A DNA stretch of 64,000 nucleotides. Source: Gemmatimonadota bacterium (GTDB lineage: Bacteria > Gemmatimonadota > Gemmatimonadetes > Gemmatimonadales > GWC2-71-9). Every line of letters begins with the position of its first letter. Within the stretch, counting starts at the first letter, position 1. The stretch is taken from positions 1-64,000 of the forward strand of contig JANYKV010000087.1 in assembly GCA_025358055.1 (NCBI GenBank), given 5' to 3'. Under the pieces are notes generated by a model. It was not told where the DNA came from, searched no databases, and saw only the letters and a list, made by a program, of their open reading frames with translations. A program made the position numbers and the translations under genes. This document shows positions 1-8,112 of this stretch, piece by piece.

Positions 1-263
1 CGGTCGGCGGCCTTTTCGGCGCGTTTCAGAGCGGCATCGCGCGCCTCGGCGATGACCCGTTCGCTCTCTTCCTGATCGATCAGATTCCGCCGTACCGCGT
101 ACTTCATCACCTCTTCGGCATGGCTGATCAGGAACTCATCCTGGCGAGCGGACGCCCGAATGAGGTGCACAAACGCATTCGCCACCGGACTCCGCAAAAC
201 CAGCGCAATCCCGGGTAGGGTTTCAACCAGCGACGAAATCTGCGAACCACCAAGGTCCGTCAC
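1..263 (-). CDS. Hypothetical protein, 3' end outside window
   Basis: The start and first 87 codons of a gene running off the left edge can be read on the minus strand. The chosen start is the second of two adjacent GTG codons (263), because a GGAGG Shine-Dalgarno lies 7 nt upstream; GTG at 266 leaves only 4 nt. The product is soluble, with no signal peptide or membrane segment. After a short hydrophobic stretch (about residues 12-25) it becomes strongly helical and charged, ending in Glu/Arg/Lys/Ala-rich heptad-like sequence that suggests a coiled coil. I do not recognise the family. Confidence 0.55.
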   Translation of the reverse strand, partial: MTDLGGSQISSLVETLPGIALVLRSPVANAFVHLIRASARQDEFLISHAEEVMKYAVRRNLIDQEESERVIAEARDAALKRAEKAAD

Positions 264-379
264 CACGTTACCTCCAAGATACGCCAAACGGACATGGCGT
301 TGACGGCGGGCATTGTACCACGACCGCCCCATGGCGTCAAGAAAGAATTGTGTAAGGCGGGTTATTTGTATAGTAGTAG

Positions 380-1543
380 CTAGAAGGAACTCCGAAGAAA
401 CAACGAAACTGAGACCCCAGCGAGGTCGTGCCGACCCAAATTCGCGGCATTCGGGGCGTTGGCGCGGGTCGCACCAGCGTCCAGATAGCCCACGTCATAT
501 CGCACGGTTGGTAGGAGGTCGAGGCGGTCGCTTAGCTTGACCCGGAGGGCGACGAAAGATCCGAACAGGAAGCCTCGGCTGTTTTCTGGCTTCCAATAGC
601 GGCCCTCGATCCCGGGCTCCACGTGCACGCCAACCCCGAGGGGTAGCGAGGCGGCCCCACCCGCACTGAACAGGCTCTCACTGTTCCCCGCGTTGGCTTG
701 GCCGGCACCGGTGGTGTCGCCGGCTGACCGATGGTAGTTCCAAGCGAACAACGTGAGAGTGCCGCGACCGAAGGGGGCGAGGAGCGAGGCTTCCTCGATC
801 CAGCGGCGCCCGGGGCGATATTGGTTCAGCCCACTCTTACCACTGAATTCATCGTTTCCGAAGGTGCTGTAGGTGACTCCCAACGCAAACCGGGACGACC
901 CCACAAGACGGTCGACCCCCGCTCGAACGCGACCCTCGACGCCACTGTGATAGGTGATCGGGCCGATATCGGTTTGGACCAACGGGGTGAATTCACCGTT
1001 CCTTCGAATGCTGGCAGCCAGCCCAAGGTTCCAGGATCCTACGGGTAGGACCCCGGCCAACGACCCGGTCACCGACGAGCCGTTCCCGTACGAGTTAACC
1101 GGGAAAACCAGAAAGGCCGAGGACACCGCGCCGAGGACGTTGAAATCCGTGGGGTCCAACCGATCCAGCCCGGTTGGAAGGTTCACCATGACAGAAGCGA
1201 CCACGGCATCCCGGCCGATGACGTAGCTGGCCCGCACCTGGGTATCGGTGGGACCGGAAACCGTGTGACTCGACCCGTCGAGCCGCTGTAGGGTGGTGGC
1301 CGCGTAGTAGCCTCCGATGTCGATCGAAAGCCGGCCAACCGGAATGAGAATCCCCGCGGGGAACGCGATCTGCCGCACGCCGCTCACGGCAAACTGCTGC
1401 CGAAACGAATAGCTCCGGGCTTCGGCGCCCAGGAAGACGGCGCCTTCGCTTCCGAACGCCTGGGCCGCGGCACTTCGGCCGAAGGAGGCGAACAAACAGA
1501 GGAAAAAACACGCCGCGAGACTGCGGCGCGTCCCCAGCGTCAT
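380..1543 (-). CDS. Outer-membrane beta-barrel protein (transporter-like)
   Basis: The 387-residue protein has a Sec signal (Arg-rich start, hydrophobic core, cleavage near SAAAQA at about residue 28). The rest is alternating polar/hydrophobic strands with turns rich in Gly, Asn and Asp, and it ends in a C-terminal Phe, the usual outer-membrane insertion signal. The pattern resembles the broad 'transporter'/phenol MetA-type barrel group, but no specific substrate can be assigned. Its start overlaps the stop of the upstream TPR/CsgG-like lipoprotein by 4 nt, so the two are probably translationally coupled and may act together in the outer membrane. Confidence 0.7.
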   Translation of the reverse strand: MTLGTRRSLAACFFLCLFASFGRSAAAQAFGSEGAVFLGAEARSYSFRQQFAVSGVRQIAFPAGILIPVGRLSIDIGGYYAATTLQRLDGSSHTVSGPTDTQVRASYVIGRDAVVASVMVNLPTGLDRLDPTDFNVLGAVSSAFLVFPVNSYGNGSSVTGSLAGVLPVGSWNLGLAASIRRNGEFTPLVQTDIGPITYHSGVEGRVRAGVDRLVGSSRFALGVTYSTFGNDEFSGKSGLNQYRPGRRWIEEASLLAPFGRGTLTLFAWNYHRSAGDTTGAGQANAGNSESLFSAGGAASLPLGVGVHVEPGIEGRYWKPENSRGFLFGSFVALRVKLSDRLDLLPTVRYDVGYLDAGATRANAPNAANLGRHDLAGVSVSLFLRSSF

Positions 1544-2883
1544 GGTCGCGGCACCACGATGATGAGCGTGCCCAGGATGCCGATGGTGGTGGGATCGTCC
1601 TGACGGAAGCCCTCCTGGGCGTTTCCTTTCTGCAATGGAAGTTCGCGGCTGCCGGTGAGGCGACTCAGATGCCCGCCAAAGCTGGGATTGACGACCGCAA
1701 GCGCGTTGCCGAGGGCGATGGTACGGTCGGTCGAGCGCGAAGAGCCGCCGTTCCGATCGGGATTGGCTTGTTGGGCCAGGGTAGCGGTCGTCGTGGCCGA
1801 AGCTCGACTGATCCGGGCGGAGTTGCTGGCCCGGCGAGAGGCCGCTACAAAATTGGGATCCCGCGCCATGGCATCGAGATAGGCGCGGTTTGCTTGGAGA
1901 AAGTCGCCGCGATCTTCGGCCAAGAGTCCTCGGCTGAAGGCAAGGAACGCTTGCAGATCCGAGGTCGGCCGTTCGCTGAGCGCGCGGAATTCCGCCGGCG
2001 ACACCTCGATATGCATCAGGTCGATCAGCCGCACCACGAGCTGTTTTTCCATCGCAAAGAGGGCTTGGAGCCGGTCTGACACATTTTCACGGGCCGAGAT
2101 TTGGGCGTTCTTGGTATCCACCACATTCGCCTCAAGCCGGATCGTCCCGTCGTTCGGAAGCTCCCGAATTGCCCCCTGAAGCACTCGCTCCGCACCGAGC
2201 AAATGGCCGGACCGCGCCGCGGTCGATGACTCGACCCGGGCGGACGCGCCCAGCTTGAGCTCGTCGGTCAGGGCCTGCGCTCGTTCGCGCTCCACTAATT
2301 TCAGATGGCTGATTTTGCTCAGGTCGGTCACGAGGAGATGGGCCATCCCCCGCTCGAGTGGCCGAAGCTCTTCGTTGCGCCCCAGATAGGTCCAGGGCAG
2401 AATCGCGACAGTATTGGCGGCGGGCGGTGTTTGGCTGAGGACTGCTTCCTGAGCGATAGCCGCGCGAGCGCTCGCCCGCAAGACGAGCTGATCCAACACG
2501 GTCAGCCGATTCTCGATTTCAGTACGCTGCGATCGGGACAGATCCGGGAGCGCCTGGGCCAGTCGATAGGCGTCGCGCGCCGGCGAAAGCTCGCCCAACG
2601 CTTCTTGCGTCAGTCCGAGGTACACCGCAGCGCTGAACGATCCGGGGTTGAGTTTCACAGCGGCGGTCAGGACATCGCGCGCTTGGACGTATTTCTGCGA
2701 CTGGTAGTACACGACGCCGAGCCGGGTGAGCACGTCGGGGTCGGAGGGCGAGCGGATGCGTTGCGCCTCCAGAACCGTGACATCCGTGGGGGTCAGGACC
2801 GGGCTCTTTAACGCCGGCGCACAAGCGCCCAGCAAGGGTAGCCAGAACGCGAGCCGAACTTGGAGCGGTGTCGTGCGGTTCAT
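1540..2883 (-). CDS. TPR lipoprotein with CsgG/TolB-like domain
   Basis: I chose ATG 2883 because it gives a compact lipoprotein signal ending in the lipobox LLGAC (Cys21). In-frame starts at 2889 and 2964 would add unusual N-terminal sequence. After the lipidated Cys come TPR-like helices (about residues 30-125, with a typical LGVVYYQSQKYVQARDVL repeat). Next is an alpha/beta domain (about 150-290) starting VAILPW and containing LVERERAQALTDEL, typical of CsgG/LpoB/FlgO-type peptidoglycan- or outer-membrane-associated domains, then further TPR-like sequence and a low-complexity tail. It is the first gene of a two-gene unit with the barrel gene. Role in secretion or envelope assembly is inferred. 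Confidence 0.7.
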   Translation of the reverse strand: MNRTTPLQVRLAFWLPLLGACAPALKSPVLTPTDVTVLEAQRIRSPSDPDVLTRLGVVYYQSQKYVQARDVLTAAVKLNPGSFSAAVYLGLTQEALGELSPARDAYRLAQALPDLSRSQRTEIENRLTVLDQLVLRASARAAIAQEAVLSQTPPAANTVAILPWTYLGRNEELRPLERGMAHLLVTDLSKISHLKLVERERAQALTDELKLGASARVESSTAARSGHLLGAERVLQGAIRELPNDGTIRLEANVVDTKNAQISARENVSDRLQALFAMEKQLVVRLIDLMHIEVSPAEFRALSERPTSDLQAFLAFSRGLLAEDRGDFLQANRAYLDAMARDPNFVAASRRASNSARISRASATTTATLAQQANPDRNGGSSRSTDRTIALGNALAVVNPSFGGHLSRLTGSRELPLQKGNAQEGFRQDDPTTIGILGTLIIVVPRP

Positions 2884-3013
2884 GGCCATTCTCAAAACGA
2901 GGGAGCGATGTAGCCCACCCAATTTAGGACGCCCCGATTGGGGTAGCAACGTTACGGCCTTCAAAACCTAGCCGGATGTGACGGAGATCACCGAATGCTC
3001 GGTTTGGACCTTC

Positions 3014-3688
3014 TCATTTCGGGATGGAGAAAATCCGCTCCAACCGCGGGGCCGAGAAGAGGGGCAAGGGTCGATAACTCGACGCATCGTAGCTGTAATA
3101 GAGCACCAGGACGCGTCCGCGGACGTGGGAGCGGGGTACGAAACCCCAGAACCGACTGTCGAGAGACAGATCTCGGTTGTCACCCATCATGAACAGCGAA
3201 TCCTTGGGGACGACGAAGGGGCCCCAATCCTGCACGTCCGGATGATACCCCTCGGGATTGGCGCCGATGTAGTGCGACAGCTGGAGCTCCCGCATGTGTT
3301 CCCGCTCCGAGGGTTCGGCCGATCGGCTGGGATCCGAATGGACCACGTAGGGCTCATCCAGAAACCGACCGTTGCGGCGAACCCGCCCACTTTCCATCGC
3401 GAGGGTATCTCCGGGCAACCCCATCAGGCGCTTGACGAGTATGAGCCCCGGTTCGACGACGGATTCGAAGACCACGATTTCCCCGTGCCGGGGATCGCGA
3501 AAGGCCGGGAGATGGGCGCCAATCAGGGGCACTCGGGCGCCGTACAACAGCTTGTTCACGAAGAGCACATCCCCGACGAGGAGCGTATTCTCCATACTCC
3601 CGGAGATGACGCGGAAACTCTCCACGAGGAACGTGCTCAGGAAGTACCACGCCACCAGCGCGAATGCGATGGATTTCACCCATTCCAA
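3014..3688 (-). CDS. lepB: Signal peptidase I, copy 1
   Basis: Membrane serine protease that removes Sec/Tat signal peptides. An N-terminal membrane segment (about residues 5-25) precedes the catalytic Ser31 in SGSM. The general base is Lys86 in VKRLMGLPGD, and the conserved GDNRDLSLDSRFWGF box lies near the C terminus. The residue before SGSM is Ile, where most family members have Pro. The annotated TTG start has no ribosome site. The frame stays open upstream for 27 more codons of Pro/Ala-rich sequence to a CTG at 3769, which has CCGAGG 6 nt before it, so the true product may be 251 residues. It lies 95 nt (14 nt if CTG is used) downstream of the second copy. Confidence 0.9.
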   Translation of the reverse strand: MEWVKSIAFALVAWYFLSTFLVESFRVISGSMENTLLVGDVLFVNKLLYGARVPLIGAHLPAFRDPRHGEIVVFESVVEPGLILVKRLMGLPGDTLAMESGRVRRNGRFLDEPYVVHSDPSRSAEPSEREHMRELQLSHYIGANPEGYHPDVQDWGPFVVPKDSLFMMGDNRDLSLDSRFWGFVPRSHVRGRVLVLYYSYDASSYRPLPLFSAPRLERIFSIPK

Positions 3689-3783
3689 AATCCAGGTCTG
3701 GAATGCGGGGCGGGTGTCGCTGGCCTCGGCGGCCGGGGTCGCCGGGGGGGGAAGGGGAGCGGAGGTCAGGGGCTACCTCGGGA

Positions 3784-4494
3784 TTATTGCGGAACTGTGA
3801 AGAGCCGGCGCCACCGTATCGCGGTGAAGAACGGCAACGAGCGAAAACTGGATTGGTCGAAGCTGAAGTAGACGATCAACGGCCGTCCCTTCACATTGCT
3901 CCGGGGTAGGAATCCCCAATATCTCCCATCGTACGATCCGTCCCGGTTGTCGCCCATCATGAAGAGCGAATCGGGCGGTACCACGATCGGACCCCAGTCT
4001 TGAAGATCGGGTTGGTACGCTGCCGTGTCCCGCCCGACAAAATGCGGAAGCTGCCACTCTCGCATCCGGACCCGCTGATAGCCATCGGCGGACGCGGTCG
4101 GATCGGTGTGAATCGCGAAGGGCTCATCAACCGGGCGACCGTTCCGAATCAACTGACCCGCGACCATCGACAGCGTATCTCCCGGCACGCCGATGAGTCG
4201 TTTCACGATCATCGTGTCCTGCTGCTCCACGGAACTGAACACTACGACGTCACCCCGGCGCGGCTCTCGAAGCGCCGGCAAACGCTGGTGAATGATCGGA
4301 ACTTCGGCTCCATAGAGCAATTTATTGACAAACAGAAAGTCACCGACGAGCAGCGTGTTCTCCATGCTTCCGGAGGGAATCCGGAACGCCTCCACGAGGA
4401 ATGTCCTCAGGAACAGCCAGACGACCACCGCGATGACGATCGATTTGGTCCATTCCCAAAACCACAGGGCGACGCCGCGCGATTTGGCTCTCAT
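3784..4494 (-). CDS. lepB: Signal peptidase I, copy 2
   Basis: Tandem paralogue of the neighbouring peptidase, 236 residues. It has one membrane segment (about 17-34), catalytic Ser43 in the canonical IPSGSM, Lys98 in VKRLIGVPGD, and the GDNRDGSYDGRYWGF box near the C terminus. The copies share long identical stretches (for example LLVGD, FVNKLLYGA, DSLFMMGDNRD) but differ at the substrate-binding surface. This copy keeps all consensus residues and is probably the housekeeping enzyme; the other may have different specificity. It is transcribed ahead of copy 1 and 21 nt downstream of the TolB-like gene. Confidence 0.92.
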   Translation of the reverse strand: MRAKSRGVALWFWEWTKSIVIAVVVWLFLRTFLVEAFRIPSGSMENTLLVGDFLFVNKLLYGAEVPIIHQRLPALREPRRGDVVVFSSVEQQDTMIVKRLIGVPGDTLSMVAGQLIRNGRPVDEPFAIHTDPTASADGYQRVRMREWQLPHFVGRDTAAYQPDLQDWGPIVVPPDSLFMMGDNRDGSYDGRYWGFLPRSNVKGRPLIVYFSFDQSSFRSLPFFTAIRWRRLFTVPQ

Positions 4495-4515
4495 ATCAAC
4501 AGCAGCGACTCCATA

Positions 4516-5577
4516 TTATTCGACCCAATCCGCGATGAACAGGTTCGTTTCACCTGGCTCCTTGCCGTTACGATTGGACGCCCAAATCAGTTTCTTTCCG
4601 TCGGGACTCCACATGGGGAACGCGTCAAAATCGGGATGGGTCGTCACTTTTTCCAACCCGGACCCATCGCGATTGATCAGAAACAGGTCGAACTTCCCGC
4701 TCTTTGGGCTTTCGTAGTTGGAAGCAAAGATGATCCGCTTGCCGTCTGGGTGGAAATAGGGCGCGAAATTCGCGCCGCCCAGATGCGTGATTTGGCGAGC
4801 ATGTGAGCCGTCGGCATCCGCGGTCCAGAGCTCCACCCGCGCCGGCCGCACGAGTTTGTCCCGCAGCAGTCGGAGAAAGTCGGCCGAATCAGTGGCGGTG
4901 GTCGGATATGCGGCTCGCCATACGACGGACTTTCCGTCGGGGGAGAAGAAGGCGCCACCATCATAGCCCACCCGGTTGGTGATGCGGCGAAGATTGGTGC
5001 CGTCGATATTCATGACGTACAACTCGATATCACCGTCGCGCGTCGAGGTAAAAACGATCCGGCGACCATCCGGTGAAACCGTGGCTTCGGCATTGTAGCC
5101 GCCGGCATGGGTGAGCTGGCGGAGATCGCCGCCTTCCGCTTTCGTGGTATAGATCTCGGTATCGGACAGAGGCCAGACGTAGCCCCGAGAACGATCGGGG
5201 GTGGCCGGGCACCCCGGCGCCGTGCCATGGGTACTGCTGAACAAGACCCGTCGATCATTGTCGTAGAAGTATCCGCAGGTCGTGCGGCCTTGGCCATTGG
5301 ACACTTGGTGCCGACCGGTGCCGTCGATATTCATCACGAACTCTTGGTCGCAACCGGCATTCAGCTTCGACTGCCGCTGAAAAACGATTTGCTTTCCCGA
5401 ACGGGAGAAATAGGCTTCCGCGTTGTTCCCACCCTGAGTCAGTTGCAAGATGTTGTGAAGATGGTGTTCCCCCGGCTCCGACGGGATGCGGATGGTCGGC
5501 TGATCCTGTCGAACCGGACTGGAAGCCGTGAGAAGCGACGTGAGCACCAACAGCGGCAGTAGTCTCGGCATGATCAT
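4516..5577 (-). CDS. Secreted TolB-like beta-propeller protein
   Basis: A 353-residue exported protein with a Sec signal (hydrophobic MPRLLPLLVLTSLL, cleavage near residue 22). The mature part is made of repeated PD40/TolB-type blades. Each has the signature SPDGKxxxW or PDGKRIIFASN preceded by a turn such as NIDGTxxRxIT; at least five copies can be read between about residues 60 and 345. Such propellers bind proteins or glycans in the periplasm; no enzyme motif is visible. It is part of the minus-strand envelope block, 24 nt downstream of bcp and just upstream of the signal peptidases. Confidence 0.8.
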   Translation of the reverse strand: MIMPRLLPLLVLTSLLTASSPVRQDQPTIRIPSEPGEHHLHNILQLTQGGNNAEAYFSRSGKQIVFQRQSKLNAGCDQEFVMNIDGTGRHQVSNGQGRTTCGYFYDNDRRVLFSSTHGTAPGCPATPDRSRGYVWPLSDTEIYTTKAEGGDLRQLTHAGGYNAEATVSPDGRRIVFTSTRDGDIELYVMNIDGTNLRRITNRVGYDGGAFFSPDGKSVVWRAAYPTTATDSADFLRLLRDKLVRPARVELWTADADGSHARQITHLGGANFAPYFHPDGKRIIFASNYESPKSGKFDLFLINRDGSGLEKVTTHPDFDAFPMWSPDGKKLIWASNRNGKEPGETNLFIADWVE

Positions 5578-5601
5578 CTCTGAGAGAGAAATCGAACCAG
5601 T

Positions 5602-6066
5602 TCAGCCGGTTAGCGCCGCCAGCACTGCGCCGGCGTGGCCCTTCGGCTTGACCTTCGGGAAGACGTTTTGGACGTTCCCCGTCTCGTCAATGATGAACGT
5701 GGTTCGGAGAATTCCGTGATATTTCCTTCCGTACATCGACTTCTCACCCCAGGCGCCGTACGCCTCTGCGACCTTGTGGTCCGGGTCGGCCAGAAGGGGG
5801 AACGGGAGGTCGAACTTCTGCTTGAACTTTACATGGGAGCCGACCCCATCCGGCGATACACCGAGGACGACGGCACCCTGCTTTTGCACCGCCTTCCAGT
5901 TGTCCCGAAACTCGCAGGCTTGGACGGTACAGCCACTGGTGTCGTCTTTGGGATAGAAATACAGCACCACCTTCTTCCCTTTGAGGTCTTTGAGCGAGAC
6001 CACGTCTCCGGCATCGGAGGGAAGGCTGAAGGCAGGGGCTTTGGTCCCAGGTTTGGGAATCGGCAT
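5602..6066 (-). CDS. bcp: Thioredoxin-dependent peroxiredoxin (Bcp)
   Basis: This 154-residue enzyme reduces hydroperoxides in the cytoplasm using thioredoxin. The AhpC/TSA fold fills the whole length. The peroxidatic Cys46 lies in [15 protein letters not shown] and the resolving Cys51 is five residues on, the atypical 2-Cys arrangement of Bcp/PrxQ. The downstream [16 protein letters not shown] motif is also typical. No signal peptide. It heads the minus-strand block and is divergent from the FHA gene, with 109 nt between the starts. Confidence 0.93.
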   Translation of the reverse strand: MPIPKPGTKAPAFSLPSDAGDVVSLKDLKGKKVVLYFYPKDDTSGCTVQACEFRDNWKAVQKQGAVVLGVSPDGVGSHVKFKQKFDLPFPLLADPDHKVAEAYGAWGEKSMYGRKYHGILRTTFIIDETGNVQNVFPKVKPKGHAGAVLAALTG

Positions 6067-6163
6067 AGGCAGCCATGGTTGAGGTCAGGGAACACAAGAT
6101 AAGCGGGCCCGAATCGGCGAGGAATGGCCACTCCAAGTGGTTCCCCGGCCCTCCGGTCAGGTC

Positions 6164-6169
6164 TATAAT
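6164..6169 (+). promoter_or_regulatory. -10 box TATAAT placed for a leaderless start
   Basis: A perfect TATAAT sits 6 nt before the ATG at 6176. The expected +1 therefore falls at or next to the start codon, and there is no usable Shine-Dalgarno. The -35 position (6141-6146, TTCCCC) is weak. Supports a leaderless mRNA for the FHA gene. Confidence 0.5.
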
Positions 6170-6175
6170 GAGGGT

Positions 6176-7366
6176 ATGGAATCGGAACGCGACCCTCGCC
6201 TAGTGCCTCTGCCCCCCAGCCGGGCTCGGCCTGAACCGCTCCGCGGGTCGCCCTATCCCATTGCCGTCCTCCCCGGGAACGCGTTGGTCCTCAACATCCC
6301 GGATGCAGGTTTCCCCTTGGCGCGCATTGAAACCGACGAGGACCGATTCTGGCTCGAACCTGCCCCGAGCCGGCCGAATCCGGTCATCCTCAACGGCCGT
6401 GCCGTTTCCGATCGGGTAGCCCTGCAGGAAGGCGATGTCATCGAGTTTGTGCCGGGAGCGCGGTACGAGTTTCTGATCACGCCAAGTCCACCCGTCGTAC
6501 TCGTCCCCGACGCGGTCCGGCCGGTTCCTGGTTCTCGGCAGCCATTTCGTCCGGATGGTCGGCGACTCGCTGACGAGGACGTGGCCCGGAGGCGGCGGTG
6601 GAAGCTACTGGGGCTGGTGAGCCTCCCTCTGCTGGTTCTCCTCGTCAGTGTCCTCATTGCCTCGAGGCTAACAACGGTTTCGCGCGAGCCCGCGATCGCT
6701 CCCGCCATTGCGCTCTCCGTCGCCGACCTGCGCCTGTACGACTCGCTGCTCACCCAAGCGTACGACCGGATCGAACGGGGTACTGCGCTGCTGTCCCTTG
6801 GACTCAACGGTAACGCGCTCAGCGAGTTCGCCAAAGGCATCGACGTGTTTGAAACGAGTCGAATCGCCAATTCTCCGCTGATACGACCGCGGATCGAGGC
6901 CCTTCAACAAACAGTATTGCAGATCTATCGATTCAATCGCGTCGAGATTCCGATGTCACTGCAGGACCTCAAACAGTCGCGTTACAACCTGGGGATGAGC
7001 TTGCGCGGCGGATTGAGTGTCAAGGATTTTCAGACCGCGGTTCAGGAAGTGCAGACCCGGTTCGGCCGCCGCTTTAATCGGGCATTTGAGATTACCGGAT
7101 CGGATCACCCGGAGCACATCTCTTTGTATGGCCCCGGTGGCGCAATGGATATTCGGGTCGTCGGCCTCCGGCCCTCGGAAATCGATTTCCTGGTCGCGAA
7201 CTTCCGAGCCCTAGGGGTCCGAGTGAAGGATTTTTCGACCGACCAGGCCCTCGTGACCCAAATCGTGCAGGCGTTACGAGCGGGGGCGATGGACCGTGCC
7301 AGCACAGGTCTCCACCTCCATGTCGATCGATTCAACAACCGGCGAGATGGGTTTACGGTTCAGTGA
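6176..7366 (+). CDS. FHA-domain membrane protein
   Basis: A 396-residue protein. The N-terminal 115 residues carry a forkhead-associated-like beta sandwich (pattern RFWLEPAPSRPNPVILNG then LQEGDVIEF), which normally binds phosphothreonine peptides. After a Pro/Arg-rich linker a single membrane segment follows (about residues 144-165, LLGLVSLPLLVLLVSVLIAS). The C-terminal half is an unrecognised alpha/beta domain, probably periplasmic, with a helical part (FAKGIDVFE) and a final domain ending HVDRFNNRRDG. ATG 6176 is preferred over the GTG at 6137 because TATAAT lies just upstream. A signalling role through an Ser/Thr kinase is inferred; no kinase is in the window. Confidence 0.65.
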   Translation: MESERDPRLVPLPPSRARPEPLRGSPYPIAVLPGNALVLNIPDAGFPLARIETDEDRFWLEPAPSRPNPVILNGRAVSDRVALQEGDVIEFVPGARYEFLITPSPPVVLVPDAVRPVPGSRQPFRPDGRRLADEDVARRRRWKLLGLVSLPLLVLLVSVLIASRLTTVSREPAIAPAIALSVADLRLYDSLLTQAYDRIERGTALLSLGLNGNALSEFAKGIDVFETSRIANSPLIRPRIEALQQTVLQIYRFNRVEIPMSLQDLKQSRYNLGMSLRGGLSVKDFQTAVQEVQTRFGRRFNRAFEITGSDHPEHISLYGPGGAMDIRVVGLRPSEIDFLVANFRALGVRVKDFSTDQALVTQIVQALRAGAMDRASTGLHLHVDRFNNRRDGFTVQ

Positions 7367-7461
7367 AATGGCAGGGGGGGAATGAGGGTCGGCCCTGGGC
7401 ATGCCCGCGGGCCCGAAAAACGCTATCATTCCCCGGCAATGCCCGTCGGATGGAGCCAGCT

Positions 7462-7833
7462 ATGAGCGTATCGAAATTGTCCGCGCGACAGCAGTCGCAA
7501 CTAGACGCGCTCCGAGCGTATCCCGCAAAGTTCGACCGGATCCATCGACTCATTGAAGAAATCGCCGCACTCCGAGCGGACGAGTCGCTCACGCGGAGTC
7601 TGTGTCGCCTGCTCGACGAGATGAAGGCCCATGCAAACTCCCTGACACTCAACGCGTTAGCGGACACACTCGGGTTGATGAGCACGATGGCCCGCCGAGG
7701 CGGAGGACTCCAGATGAAAGTACGGGGACTGCGAGAAGGGCTGGTGAGTTTGCGCGTGAACTACGAGGGGGCGATCCGCTCAGCGATGACCATTTCCCCC
7801 GAGGGAGACGGCGGCGGGGGAGCGGGAAACTAG
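7462..7833 (+). CDS. Small helical protein, HPt-like pattern
   Basis: A 123-residue, all-helical, soluble protein. The ATG at 7462 is supported by GGAG 6 nt upstream. A possible -10 TATCAT lies near 7424. The central helix pair AHANSLTLNALADTLGLMSTMA has the spacing of a histidine phosphotransfer (HPt) helix, but the usual Lys-Gly after the His is missing, so this is only a resemblance. The C terminus is Gly-rich. It is 95 nt downstream of the FHA gene in the same direction, and its stop codon overlaps the stop of the small minus-strand gene. Confidence 0.6.
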   Translation: MSVSKLSARQQSQLDALRAYPAKFDRIHRLIEEIAALRADESLTRSLCRLLDEMKAHANSLTLNALADTLGLMSTMARRGGGLQMKVRGLREGLVSLRVNYEGAIRSAMTISPEGDGGGGAGN

Positions 7834-7982
7834 TCCTTCACAAATCTGTCGATTACCGGCCCCGCCATGAGTACCACCATAGCGTTCACCAGCACACCGA
7901 TGAGCAGAGTGACGAAGGTAAGCGCCGCTAAAATCATCCCCGCTCCCAGTGCGGCGAACACCATTCCAAACGTCTCCAGCAT
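7830..7982 (-). CDS. 50-residue membrane protein
   Basis: A short gene on the minus strand: ATG at 7982, GGGAG 6 nt upstream, stop TAG at 7832-7830. The product is almost entirely hydrophobic, with two likely membrane segments (residues 4-21 and 24-43) and a charged C-terminal tail (DRFVKD). Its stop overlaps the stop of the convergent helical-protein gene by 3 nt. Ribosome site, codon use and a clear membrane pattern make it a credible small protein; I do not recognise the family. Confidence 0.6.
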   Translation of the reverse strand: MLETFGMVFAALGAGMILAALTFVTLLIGVLVNAMVVLMAGPVIDRFVKD

Positions 7983-8029
7983 ATTCGGCTCCCGACGTGG
8001 ATCGACGCGATTTCGAAGACCGGTAAGTG

Positions 8030-8042
8030 TATACTACCTTTG
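8030..8042 (+). promoter_or_regulatory. Candidate promoter of the secreted beta-sandwich gene
   Basis: TATACT at 8030-8035 is a good -10 match, but no convincing -35 lies 16-18 nt upstream. The overlapping TACCTTTG (8035-8042) also fits the TAnnTTTG -7 element of Bacteroidetes promoters. Both readings give a leader of about 70 nt before ATG 8113. Confidence 0.3.
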
Positions 8043-8112
8043 GCACTGTCCGCAACCGTACCGTACGGCTGCACATCTGACCATTCAACCTGTCTCCTGA
8101 AGGAAGAAAATC

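Noticed and set aside
2978..3871. 297-codon plus-strand frame opposite the signal peptidases
   Set aside because: No family signal; the minus strand has complete catalytic motifs.
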